The position numbers were made by a program, and so were the translations under genes. From positions 1-64,000 of the forward strand of contig CAJFQF010000008.1 of the NCBI GenBank assembly GCA_904418995.1: a DNA stretch of 64,000 nt, given 5' to 3'. The notes under the pieces are model-generated. The model ran no database searches and had not been told where the DNA came from. It was given only the letters and a program-made list of their open reading frames with translations. The DNA comes from Heritagella_A intestinalis. GTDB taxonomy: Bacteria > Bacillota > Clostridia > Oscillospirales > Acutalibacteraceae. Positions 9,218-16,843 of this stretch are shown one piece after another. Each line of letters begins with the position of its first letter. Position 1 is the stretch's first letter.

Positions 9218-11136
9218 AGCAGACCCGCACCGTGGGCATTTTGGCCCATGTAGACGCCGGAAAAACCACCCTGTCCGAGCAGATTCTCTTTCAGGCCCAC
9301 ACCATCCGCCGGGCAGGCCGGGTGGACCATCAGGACAGCTTTCTGGATACCAATCCTATGGAAAAACAGCGGGGTATCACCATCTTCTGCGGCCAGGCGC
9401 CCTTTGTCTGGAAGGAGGCCCCCTGGTATCTGGTGGACACCCCGGGCCACGGGGATTTCTCCCCGGAAATGGAGCGCTGTCTCCGGGTGCTGGACGCTGC
9501 CGTGGTGGTAGTCAGCGCCGTGGAAGGGATACAGAGCCATACGGAAACCATTTGGCGTTTGCTGCGGCAGTATCAAATTCCCACCTTCTTCTTCATCAAT
9601 AAAATCGACCGGGCCGGAGCCGACCCGGAAGGTGTCATCAACCTTCTGGCTAAGCGATTCCACACCCGGGTGTGTCCGGCAGAAGGGGGAATTTCCTCTC
9701 CAATGATGGACGCTGCCGCAGAACAAAGCGACGAACTGCTGGAAGCGTATCTTGCCGGAAATGTGGTGCCAGAGCAGTGGCCATCGCTGCTGTTTCCCTT
9801 GCTCCGGCACGGAGAAGTATGCCCAGCAGTGCAGGGTTCGGCTTTGGCGGGCACAGGGGTGGAACCGCTTTTGCATATTTTGGACACGCTGACCCCGGAG
9901 CCTGGCGGCCGGGAAGCCCCCTTTGGCGCCAGAGTCTATCAAATCCGCCGGGACCGGCAGGGAAACCGGGTAGCCTTTCTACGGGTCACCGGCGGCGGCC
10001 TGCGGCCCCGGGACTCTATAGGCGAGGAAAAAGTCAGCGAACTGCGCCGGTATAGCGGAGAAAAATATCAGCCTCTTTCCCATGCGGAAGCGGGAGATCT
10101 CTGCGCTGTGACGGGGCTTTCCTCGGTAAAAGCCGGAGAAAGCCTGGGTGCGGAACCTCCGGCCCAGGGGATTTCTTCCGAGCCCATGCTCACCGCGTCG
10201 GTGGAGTTTGACCGGCAGCAATGCCCTTCCCGGGAAATGCTGGCCCTGTTCCGTTTGTTGGAAGAAGAAGAGCCGGCCTTGCGGGTGCAGTGGCTGGAAG
10301 AGCTTCAGGAAATTCGGGTGCAGGTAATGGGAACCATTCAGCTAGAGGTTCTCCGGGAGGAAGTCCAGGCGCGCTTTGGGCAGGAAATCTCTTTTGGCCG
10401 GTGCCGGGTCCTTTATCGGGAAACCATTGCCGCACCAGTGGAGGGCCGTGGGCACTTTGAGCCGCTTCGCCACTATGCGGAGGTGCGCCTGCGCTTGGAG
10501 CCCGGCCCCCGGGGCAGCGGTATCCAGTTTGTCAGCCTTTGTTCCACGGACCGGCTGGCCCTTCACTGGCAGCGGCTCATTGAGACTCACGTTCTGGAAA
10601 AAGAGCACAAGGGCGTTCTCACCGGCTCTCCGGTAACGGACTTGCGAATCTGTCTGTTAGATGGCCGTTCCCACGAAAAGCACACCGAGGGCGGCGATTT
10701 CCGGGAGGCGGTATATCGGGCAATCCGGCAGGGTCTAATGAAGGCGGAGAGCATTCTTCTGGAACCTTGGTATGCCTTTGAAGCCCGGGTCCCCGCCGGA
10801 TTAGTGGGGAGGCTTTTTGGGGATATCCAGCAAATGGGCGGCTCTTTAGGCCAGCCGGAAACCGAAGAAGAGATGGCCTGTGTCCAGGGCCGGGCGCCGG
10901 TATCGGGACTGCTGGACTATGGCAGAGAGCTCACCTCTTACACTCGTGGGAGAGGAACGCTTTCCCTGCGTCCGGACGGCTATGAGCCCTGCAAAAATCA
11001 GGAAGCTGCTGTGGCCGAAATTGGGTATGACCCAGAGCGGGACACGGAAAACCCGGCAGGCTCTGTCTTTTGCTCCCATGGAGCGGGTTTCCCGGTTTCC
11101 TGGCAGGAGGCTGACCGCTATATGCATCTGGACTGA
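9214..11136 (+). CDS. TetM/EF-G-like ribosome-associated GTPase
   Basis: A 640-residue translational GTPase. G1 HVDAGKTT (about residues 11-18), a G2/switch region with RGITIF, G3 DTPGHGD (about 76) and G4 NKID (about 130) are intact. Length and domain order match the ribosomal protection proteins (TetM/TetO/TetW, about 640 residues) rather than EF-G (about 690). The family binds the ribosome near the A site and removes tetracycline. Here the gene sits in a core operon directly behind ligA with normal local base use and no mobile element, so a housekeeping paralogue is more likely than an acquired resistance gene. The substrate and role cannot be read from the sequence. Confidence 0.8.
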   Translation: MKQTRTVGILAHVDAGKTTLSEQILFQAHTIRRAGRVDHQDSFLDTNPMEKQRGITIFCGQAPFVWKEAPWYLVDTPGHGDFSPEMERCLRVLDAAVVVVSAVEGIQSHTETIWRLLRQYQIPTFFFINKIDRAGADPEGVINLLAKRFHTRVCPAEGGISSPMMDAAAEQSDELLEAYLAGNVVPEQWPSLLFPLLRHGEVCPAVQGSALAGTGVEPLLHILDTLTPEPGGREAPFGARVYQIRRDRQGNRVAFLRVTGGGLRPRDSIGEEKVSELRRYSGEKYQPLSHAEAGDLCAVTGLSSVKAGESLGAEPPAQGISSEPMLTASVEFDRQQCPSREMLALFRLLEEEEPALRVQWLEELQEIRVQVMGTIQLEVLREEVQARFGQEISFGRCRVLYRETIAAPVEGRGHFEPLRHYAEVRLRLEPGPRGSGIQFVSLCSTDRLALHWQRLIETHVLEKEHKGVLTGSPVTDLRICLLDGRSHEKHTEGGDFREAVYRAIRQGLMKAESILLEPWYAFEARVPAGLVGRLFGDIQQMGGSLGQPETEEEMACVQGRAPVSGLLDYGRELTSYTRGRGTLSLRPDGYEPCKNQEAAVAEIGYDPERDTENPAGSVFCSHGAGFPVSWQEADRYMHLD

Positions 11137-11190
11137 GGTTCTTTGGGGAAAAATCATACATAACAGAAAATCGTAAGGGAGAGGTTTGTA

Positions 11191-12438
11191 TTGTCTGCGA
11201 TTCCATTTGAAGAACTGTATCAGACTGGCCGGGAGGCACAGCGGGAACGCTACCGCCGTATTGCCGCCGGCTATGAAGCTCATTTTGGCAAGGGAGAGGT
11301 CTCCTTCTTCAGTGCCCCGGGACGCACGGAAGTCGGCGGCAACCACACCGACCACAATCACGGCAATGTGCTGGCAGCCGCCGTCAACCTGGACATCGTG
11401 GCTGCTGCGGCTCCTATTACGGAGTCGGTTGTCCGGCTGCATTCGGAGGAATACCCCGGCACAGACGAGATTATCCTTTCAGATCTTGCTCCACAGAAAG
11501 AGGAGGAAGGCACCTCTGCCGCCCTTCTCCGGGGCGTGTGCGCCCGCTGCCGGGAGCTGGGATACCACGTGGGAGGATTCCAAGCGTATACCGCCACCCA
11601 GGTGTTGAAGGGCTCCGGACTTTCCAGTTCTGCTGCTTTTGAGATTGCCCTGGTTACCATCATTAGCCACTTATTTAATGACGGCGGTATCGACCCGGTG
11701 ACGGCGGCGCAGATTGCCCAGTACGCGGAAAACGTATATTTCGGGAAACCCTCGGGCCTGATGGATCAGATGGCCTGCAGCGTTGGGGGCTTCACTGCTA
11801 TGGATTTCCGGGACCCCCAAAAGCCTGTTCTGGAAAAGGTGGAGTTCCCTCTGGAAAAGGCGGGGTATGCCCTATGTATTGTGGATACCGGCGGGAACCA
11901 TGCGGACCTCACAGGGGAATATGCGGCGATTCCCGCCGAGATGAAGGCCGTGGCCCGGGAGTTGGGAGCTTCGGTGCTGCGGGACGTGCGGAAAGAAGAT
12001 TTTCATGCCCGAATGGGAGAACTGCGGCAGAAGCTGGGAGACCGGGCAGTTCTCCGGGCTTTGCATTTCTTCCGGGACAACGCCCTGGCCCAAGAGGAAG
12101 CCGCCTGCCTGAAAGAGAGGGACTTTCCCGGATTTTTATCCCGGGTGGTGGCTTCCGGGCGTTCTTCCGCCCTGTGTCTCCAAAACCTCTACTCCTGCTC
12201 TGACCCGGCCCATCAGGGTCTCACTCTGGCCCTGGCCCTTTCCGAAAGCATCTTGGCGGGGAAGGGCGCCTGGCGGGTGCATGGGGGTGGGTTTGCCGGT
12301 ACTATTCAGGCTTTTGTTCCCCGGGAAATGCTGGAAACTTACCGGGCACAGATAGAGGCTGTTTTTGGAGAAGGCGCCTGTCACGTGCTTTCTGTGCGCA
12401 GCGCCGGTGGTGTACGAGTAAAACTAACAAAAATGTAA
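11191..12438 (+). CDS. galactokinase-type GHMP kinase
   Basis: A 415-residue GHMP-family sugar kinase with a TTG start and an AAGGGAGAGG site just upstream. The galactokinase signature appears as PGRTEVGGNHTDHNHG (about residues 44-59), with GGNHTDH in place of the more usual GEHTDY. The ATP-binding LKGSGLSSSAAFE follows near 133-145, and a third motif VHGGGFAGT lies near 365. Galactokinases phosphorylate D-galactose at C1 in the Leloir pathway. The variant signature is shared by a recognisable GalK-like group, so another sugar is possible. No galT or galE is adjacent. Confidence 0.8.
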   Translation: MSAIPFEELYQTGREAQRERYRRIAAGYEAHFGKGEVSFFSAPGRTEVGGNHTDHNHGNVLAAAVNLDIVAAAAPITESVVRLHSEEYPGTDEIILSDLAPQKEEEGTSAALLRGVCARCRELGYHVGGFQAYTATQVLKGSGLSSSAAFEIALVTIISHLFNDGGIDPVTAAQIAQYAENVYFGKPSGLMDQMACSVGGFTAMDFRDPQKPVLEKVEFPLEKAGYALCIVDTGGNHADLTGEYAAIPAEMKAVARELGASVLRDVRKEDFHARMGELRQKLGDRAVLRALHFFRDNALAQEEAACLKERDFPGFLSRVVASGRSSALCLQNLYSCSDPAHQGLTLALALSESILAGKGAWRVHGGGFAGTIQAFVPREMLETYRAQIEAVFGEGACHVLSVRSAGGVRVKLTKM

Positions 12439-12480
12439 GGTGAATTTCGGCAAGATTGGATAGCTGTTCTCTACGGTTTG

Positions 12481-12489
12481 TGCTATACT
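12481..12489 (+). promoter_or_regulatory. extended -10 promoter of the glycosyltransferase gene
   Basis: TGCTATACT (12481-12489) is an extended -10 located 34 bp before the chosen GTG start. Confidence 0.5.
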
Positions 12490-12522
12490 AAGGGTATCTT
12501 CCCAGAAAAGGAGCAGAAAAAA

Positions 12523-13467
12523 GTGGACGTTTCGATTATTTTTCCCGTCAGGAATCTCGAAAAAGAGATGAAGGGGATTCTGGAGCACCTACAGGGGCAG
12601 ACGTCCGCCTTCTCCTTTGAAATCGTCATTGTGGATATGGGCTCCGATGATTCCACTTTGGCCAAATCCCTGATGCTGCTGCGCCAATATGGGCTTCCGG
12701 GCTTTGTGGTGCAAAATGGCCCCGGCGGACCGGCAGCGGCGCTGAACTCCGGGCTTCACCGGGCCCAGGGAAAATATGTAGCTTTCCTACTGGCCAGCCA
12801 TCTATACAAGGATATCCTGCCCGGGCTGTTTTCCACCGCGGAGCTGACGGAAGCGGACATGGTTTTCGGCAGCCAAACGGAGGAGGAGTCCCGTTTGGCG
12901 GAACGGCAGTCTATGAGCCGGGTGGTCAAAAAGAAGAGCGGGGCGGAATATCTTCAGGCCTGCTTGGAGGGAAAGCTCCAAATCGACCTGGCAGCAATCT
13001 TGTTGCGCCGGCAATTTTTGTTAGAAAACCACCTGTGGTTCCAGGAGGATTGCCGCTATGGCTATGGGGAAGAGTTTTTATACCGGTGTTTGCTCCGTGC
13101 AGAAGAGACTGCACCCTCCCCGGTATTGCTCCAACGGGAGTCCCAGCTGGAATGGCGGTGCGAGGAGCTCCATGGCCACCAAGTGTTCCAGAGGGTAGAG
13201 GCCATGCTCCGGGTACGGGATATCCTCTGGTGTGAATACAACCTGCCTGTTGTGGCAGAATGGATGACCGATCAGAAAATCCCCCAGACTATCATGGAAT
13301 GCATCGATACCCTGCTCCGGGAAAAAGTCCCTCTGGCTACGGTCCGCAAAGAAATGAAGGCCCGAGGATTTGACCGGTTACTGCAAGCGGGGAAATACAC
13401 CCAAAGCACCCTGAAAAAGAAAATCCGAAGCTGGAAATTCCCCCTGCGGCCTTATTTTCCTTCCTGA
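12523..13467 (+). CDS. GT-A family 2 glycosyltransferase
   Basis: A 314-residue family 2 glycosyltransferase. The N terminus VDVSIIFPVRNLEKEM and the later VIVDMGSDDST are the usual nucleotide-sugar binding start of the GT-A fold. A C-terminal helical part without clear membrane segments follows. I choose the GTG at 12523 because AAGGAG (12508-12513) lies 9 nt upstream and the family normally starts right at the first beta strand; the longer in-frame ATG at 12478 overlaps the promoter. The gene has its own promoter and a strong terminator, so it is likely monocistronic. The acceptor and sugar are unknown. Confidence 0.78.
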   Translation: MDVSIIFPVRNLEKEMKGILEHLQGQTSAFSFEIVIVDMGSDDSTLAKSLMLLRQYGLPGFVVQNGPGGPAAALNSGLHRAQGKYVAFLLASHLYKDILPGLFSTAELTEADMVFGSQTEEESRLAERQSMSRVVKKKSGAEYLQACLEGKLQIDLAAILLRRQFLLENHLWFQEDCRYGYGEEFLYRCLLRAEETAPSPVLLQRESQLEWRCEELHGHQVFQRVEAMLRVRDILWCEYNLPVVAEWMTDQKIPQTIMECIDTLLREKVPLATVRKEMKARGFDRLLQAGKYTQSTLKKKIRSWKFPLRPYFPS

Positions 13468-13472
13468 ATTTC

Positions 13473-13504
13473 GCTGCCCCGCCTGGCCGGGGCAGCTTTT
13501 TTTG
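13473..13504 (+). terminator. rho-independent terminator of the glycosyltransferase gene
   Basis: A 9-10 bp G+C-rich stem, GCTGCCCCG / CGGGGCAGC, with a short loop, followed by eight T (13497-13504). Confidence 0.92.
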
Positions 13505-13552
13505 CAGGAATTTCTTTTCAGAAATACTTTGAGAATAAAAATTTACAAACTA

Positions 13553-13580
13553 TTCACGTACTTTCCCGTAAAGCTATAGT
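13553..13580 (+). promoter_or_regulatory. possible promoter of the DUF5685 operon
   Basis: TTCACG (13553-13558), 16-bp spacer and TATAGT (13575-13580), 39 bp before the DUF5685 ATG. The match is moderate. Confidence 0.4.
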
Positions 13581-13618
13581 AGAATAATCTCACCCGAGTA
13601 TAGTAGGGACCGGGCAGA

Positions 13619-14545
13619 ATGTCGATTGAGGTGAATCAGGTGTTTGGTTATATACGTCCCTGGAAAGCAGAACTCCTGGTTCGCGAATATGAACAGTACC
13701 GGGGTTTATACTGTACTCTCTGCAAAAGAATGGGGCTCGCTTACGGGAGAATTTCCCGGTTGACCCTCAGCTATGACTGCACCTTTTTGGTGATGGTTCT
13801 TCTTGGGCTGTCGGACGACTGCCCTTCTTTTTCGTCAGGACGGTGTGTGGTGAATCCCACGAAAACCTGTTTTTTCTGTTCCGGCGGGGAAGAGGTATTC
13901 CGCTATGCCGGCGCGGTGTCGATTCTTTTAACCGACGCCAAGCTCCGGGATGACCTGGCAGACGGCAAACCTGTGGAAAAGCTGCGGGCTGGGTTCCTGC
14001 GGATGCTGGGGCATTTTTCCGCAAAAAAGGCTGCCCGTGCTTTTCCTAAATTGGCGGCTCAGGTGGAAGAATACCTGCAGGCCCAGACCCAGGCTGAAAA
14101 GGAATCCCCTGCCTCTCTGGACGCTTGCGCTCACCCTACGGCAACGCTGCTGGCCGGTGTGCTCCGGCAATGGGCGGGCGAGGATGAAAAGCTGGCCGTG
14201 ATTCTAGAGCAGTTCGGCTATTTTTTGGGCCGGTGGGTGTATCTTATGGACGCTGCGGATGATCTGCGTAAGGACCTGGCTTCAGGGGAATTCAACCCCT
14301 TTATTGGAGCTTTGGGCCTGGACGGCATCCCTTCTTTGGAAGGGGAGCAGCGGCGGCAGGCGGAAGAGGCCTGCAATGGCGTTTTGAATATGACGGTATC
14401 CCGTATTATCGCACCGCTTACTCTTTTAGAATGGAAGAGGTTTGGCCCCATTATTGAAAATGTGATTTATAAGGGCCTGCCGGAGATGCAGCGAGAAATC
14501 TTATTTTTGCACGCAAAGGAGAAGAAGCATGTCCGATCCATATAA
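13619..14545 (+). CDS. DUF5685 family protein
   Basis: A 308-residue protein recognised as DUF5685 from its conserved start (FGYIRPWKAELLVREYEQYRGLYC). No function is established for the family. Visible features: CTLC at 32-35 and CFFC at 84-87 with further cysteines at 54, 68 and 76, a possible metal site; and two aspartate-rich helical segments, LTDAKLRDDLADG (105-116) and LMDAADDLRKDLASG (209-223). The second resembles the DxxxD diphosphate-Mg motif of squalene/phytoene synthases, so an isoprenoid-synthase-like all-alpha fold is my inference. The gene overlaps the J-domain gene by 17 nt and probably forms an operon with it and the following membrane protein. Confidence 0.75.
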   Translation: MSIEVNQVFGYIRPWKAELLVREYEQYRGLYCTLCKRMGLAYGRISRLTLSYDCTFLVMVLLGLSDDCPSFSSGRCVVNPTKTCFFCSGGEEVFRYAGAVSILLTDAKLRDDLADGKPVEKLRAGFLRMLGHFSAKKAARAFPKLAAQVEEYLQAQTQAEKESPASLDACAHPTATLLAGVLRQWAGEDEKLAVILEQFGYFLGRWVYLMDAADDLRKDLASGEFNPFIGALGLDGIPSLEGEQRRQAEEACNGVLNMTVSRIIAPLTLLEWKRFGPIIENVIYKGLPEMQREILFLHAKEKKHVRSI

Positions 14546-15170
14546 GGTTTTAGGAGTTTCCCCATCGGCTACTGATGAAGAAATTAAGAGCGCTTATCGC
14601 GAGCTGGCGAAGAAATATCATCCCGATAACTATGCCAACACGCCTTTGGCGGAGTTTGCCACGGAAAAAATGAAGGAGATCAACGAGGCCTATGATACCA
14701 TTGTTTCTCAGCGCAGAAACGGGACAGGCCAGCGCCAGCAAGGTTCCTATCAGCAGCCGGGCGGGTATCAGAATTATAATAACCCCTACCGGAGCTCCGG
14801 CTTTAGCGATGTGCGCAATCTGATTATGAACGGCCGGATTGCCGATGCAGAGCAAATCCTCAACGGGGTTCCCATGGATGGCCGGAACGCGGAATGGTAT
14901 TTCCTCAAGGGGACGGTTCTGTATCGCCGTGGATGGGTGGAAGAAGCCGCCAACCACTTCTCCAGAGCCTGCCAGATGGATCCCATGAATCCCGAGTATC
15001 GGGCAGCCATGAACCAAATGAACAACCAGCGCAGCGGCCGCTATGGAGGATACAACCCCAATATGCAGGGCTCCGGCGGCGGATGCAACGCCTGCGATGT
15101 GTGTTCTTCCCTGATGTGCGCCGACTGCTGCTGTGAATGCATGGGCGGAGACCTGATCTCCTGCTGCTGA
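14529..15170 (+). CDS. J-domain (DnaJ-like) protein with cysteine-rich tail
   Basis: A 213-residue co-chaperone-like protein. The J domain spans residues 1-60 with the essential HPD at 31-33, so it should stimulate a DnaK ATPase. A Gln/Gly/Tyr-rich linker (about 68-90) follows, then a TPR-like helical pair (about 92-160). The C-terminal 28 residues contain ten cysteines in CxxC, CCC and CC clusters. It lacks the G/F domain and zinc centre order of true DnaJ. It overlaps the DUF5685 gene upstream and is followed 17 nt later by a membrane protein gene. The tail may bind metal or be acylated; this is inference. Confidence 0.8.
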   Translation: MSDPYKVLGVSPSATDEEIKSAYRELAKKYHPDNYANTPLAEFATEKMKEINEAYDTIVSQRRNGTGQRQQGSYQQPGGYQNYNNPYRSSGFSDVRNLIMNGRIADAEQILNGVPMDGRNAEWYFLKGTVLYRRGWVEEAANHFSRACQMDPMNPEYRAAMNQMNNQRSGRYGGYNPNMQGSGGGCNACDVCSSLMCADCCCECMGGDLISCC

Positions 15171-15187
15171 CGGGGAGGCGTTGTGCT

Positions 15188-15730
15188 GTGAACAGAACCA
15201 TACGAGTGGCTTTTTGCGGCGTTGCCGCCGCTTTGGAAATTGTGCTCCTGTTTCTCACAAACCTGGTGCCGACGGCCACCATTGCTTTGCCCGCTCTGGC
15301 TGGCGTGCTGCTGATGGCTGTTGTGATGGAAATCGGCGCCAAGTGGAGCTGGGCAGTGTTTGGGATTTCTTCGGTGTTGGCTTTCTTTTTGCTTTCGGAC
15401 AAAGAGGCCTTCTTGATGTACCTGCTGTTCTTTGGCTATTACCCCACTCTTAAAGCTGCTATTGAAAATCGTTTCCCATCAAAAGCCATTTCCTGGGTAA
15501 TAAAGCTTTTAGTTTTCAACGCTGCCATGGCGGCGGACGTTTTGGCTGTAATCTGGTTCTTGGGAGTCCCCGCCGCCAGCTTTTGGGGGCTGGGAATTTT
15601 CATCCCGTTGTTCTGGCTGGCTGCCAATGCAGTTTTTGTGATTTACGACTTAGCTCTTTCCGGGCTGGTATTGATCTATTGGCAGCGGCTGCACCACCAC
15701 ATTTCCCGGCTGATTTCCCGGAAGCGGTAA
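15188..15730 (+). CDS. small integral membrane protein of unknown function
   Basis: About 180 residues with a GTG start, GGGGAGG 9 nt upstream (15172-15178). Five hydrophobic segments of membrane-spanning length are visible (around residues 5-25, 28-48, 50-75, 100-125 and 130-165), followed by a basic C terminus (LISRKR) that should lie in the cytoplasm. I do not recognise a family; the size and segment pattern recall substrate-binding S components of ECF transporters, but there is no diagnostic motif. It is the last gene of the DUF5685/J-protein cluster and is closed by a terminator. Confidence 0.65.
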   Translation: MNRTIRVAFCGVAAALEIVLLFLTNLVPTATIALPALAGVLLMAVVMEIGAKWSWAVFGISSVLAFFLLSDKEAFLMYLLFFGYYPTLKAAIENRFPSKAISWVIKLLVFNAAMAADVLAVIWFLGVPAASFWGLGIFIPLFWLAANAVFVIYDLALSGLVLIYWQRLHHHISRLISRKR

Positions 15731-15741
15731 ACATAGAGGTA

Positions 15742-15777
15742 AACGCAGAGCTTTCTTTCTGAGAGCTCTGCGTTTTT
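15742..15777 (+). terminator. terminator of the DUF5685/J-protein operon
   Basis: Perfect 11-bp stem AACGCAGAGCT (15742-15752) / AGCTCTGCGTT (15764-15774), followed by a T run. Confidence 0.9.
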
Positions 15778-15863
15778 GCGTATCGACTGGATGGGAACGT
15801 TTTCAAAAATGAATCTTTTTCCTTTGCTTCCTGCAAATTTCTCGAAAAACCCCTTTTCAGCAC

Positions 15864-15892
15864 TTGATTTTTTCCGGATAAAAGGCTACTAT
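15864..15892 (+). promoter_or_regulatory. promoter of the rpiR-like regulator operon
   Basis: -35 TTGATT (15864-15869), 17-bp spacer, -10 TACTAT (15887-15892). Confidence 0.6.
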
Positions 15893-15970
15893 TGAATTAG
15901 TATGCTTGCAATCAGTCATTTTGCTGATTTGCCGATGGATAAGACAAAAGGGACAAAGGGGATGAATCGC

Positions 15971-16843
15971 ATGAACATCCAGCTTATTGCTCGCATTCAT
16001 GAAAAGATGCCTGATTTTTCCAAAGGGCAAAGGCGGATCGCCAAATACATTGAAGAACACTATGACAAGGTTGCTTTTATGACAGCTTCCAAGCTGGGAG
16101 CTACCGTAGGGGTGAGCGAATCCACTGTGGTGCGTTTTGCCACGGAGATCGGTTATTCCGGATACCCGGAGCTGCAAAGGGCTATGAAGGAGATGATTCG
16201 CAGCCGGCTGACCAGCGTGCAGCGCTTGGAGATTACTTCTCAGAACTATCAGACCTCCCAGCTTCTCAGCGCGGTTCTCAACCAGGATATTGACATTATC
16301 CGGCGCACCATGGAGGAGACCTCCCATGAGGCCTTTTACCAGGCGGCGGACTCTATGCTCCATGTACGCAAGGTCTATATCCTTGGGGCGCGCAGTTCTC
16401 AGGCCCTGGCTACTTTTATGGCGTATTATTTCAATTTGATTTTTGAAAATGTCCAGATGGTCAACTGCACCAGTGAGGCGGAGATTTTCGAGCAAATGGT
16501 CAACGTAGGGGAAGAGGACGCGGTTATCGCCATCAGCTTCCCCCGGTATTCCCGCAAGGTGGTAAAGGCCCTTCATTTTGCCTCGGACCGGAAGGCGAAG
16601 GTCATCGCCATTACCGACAGCCCGCTTTCGCCTTTGGCAGAACCGGCTACTTATCTCTTGCTGGCCCAGAGCGATATGGCCTCTTTTGTAGACTCTCTGG
16701 TGGCGCCCTTGAGCCTGATCAACGCCTTTATCGTCACCATTGCCATTAAGAAAAAGGCGGAAGTGAGCCAGAACCTGCTGCGGCTGGAAGAAATTTGGGA
16801 CCAGTATGGCGTATATGAAAAGGTGGATGACAAAGAAACGTGA
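15971..16843 (+). CDS. RpiR/MurR family transcriptional regulator
   Basis: A 290-residue regulator. An N-terminal HTH_6 helix-turn-helix (about residues 1-75, including GVSESTVVRFATEIGYSGYPEL) is followed by a SIS sugar-phosphate binding domain (about 120-260, including YILGARSSQAL and AISFPRYSRKVV). The family senses phosphosugars and controls sugar or amino-sugar catabolism. The ATG at 15971 is chosen because AAAGGGG (15955-15961) sits 9 nt upstream; ATGs at 15902 and 15962 are badly spaced. It overlaps the flavoprotein gene by 4 nt (GTGA), which suggests joint expression, though no sugar gene is nearby to suggest its ligand. Confidence 0.87.
   Translation: MNIQLIARIHEKMPDFSKGQRRIAKYIEEHYDKVAFMTASKLGATVGVSESTVVRFATEIGYSGYPELQRAMKEMIRSRLTSVQRLEITSQNYQTSQLLSAVLNQDIDIIRRTMEETSHEAFYQAADSMLHVRKVYILGARSSQALATFMAYYFNLIFENVQMVNCTSEAEIFEQMVNVGEEDAVIAISFPRYSRKVVKALHFASDRKAKVIAITDSPLSPLAEPATYLLLAQSDMASFVDSLVAPLSLINAFIVTIAIKKKAEVSQNLLRLEEIWDQYGVYEKVDDKET

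Noticed and set aside
9214..11136. Acquired tetracycline resistance gene
   Set aside because: Length and motifs fit, but overlap with ligA, local base use and absence of mobile elements favour a chromosomal paralogue.
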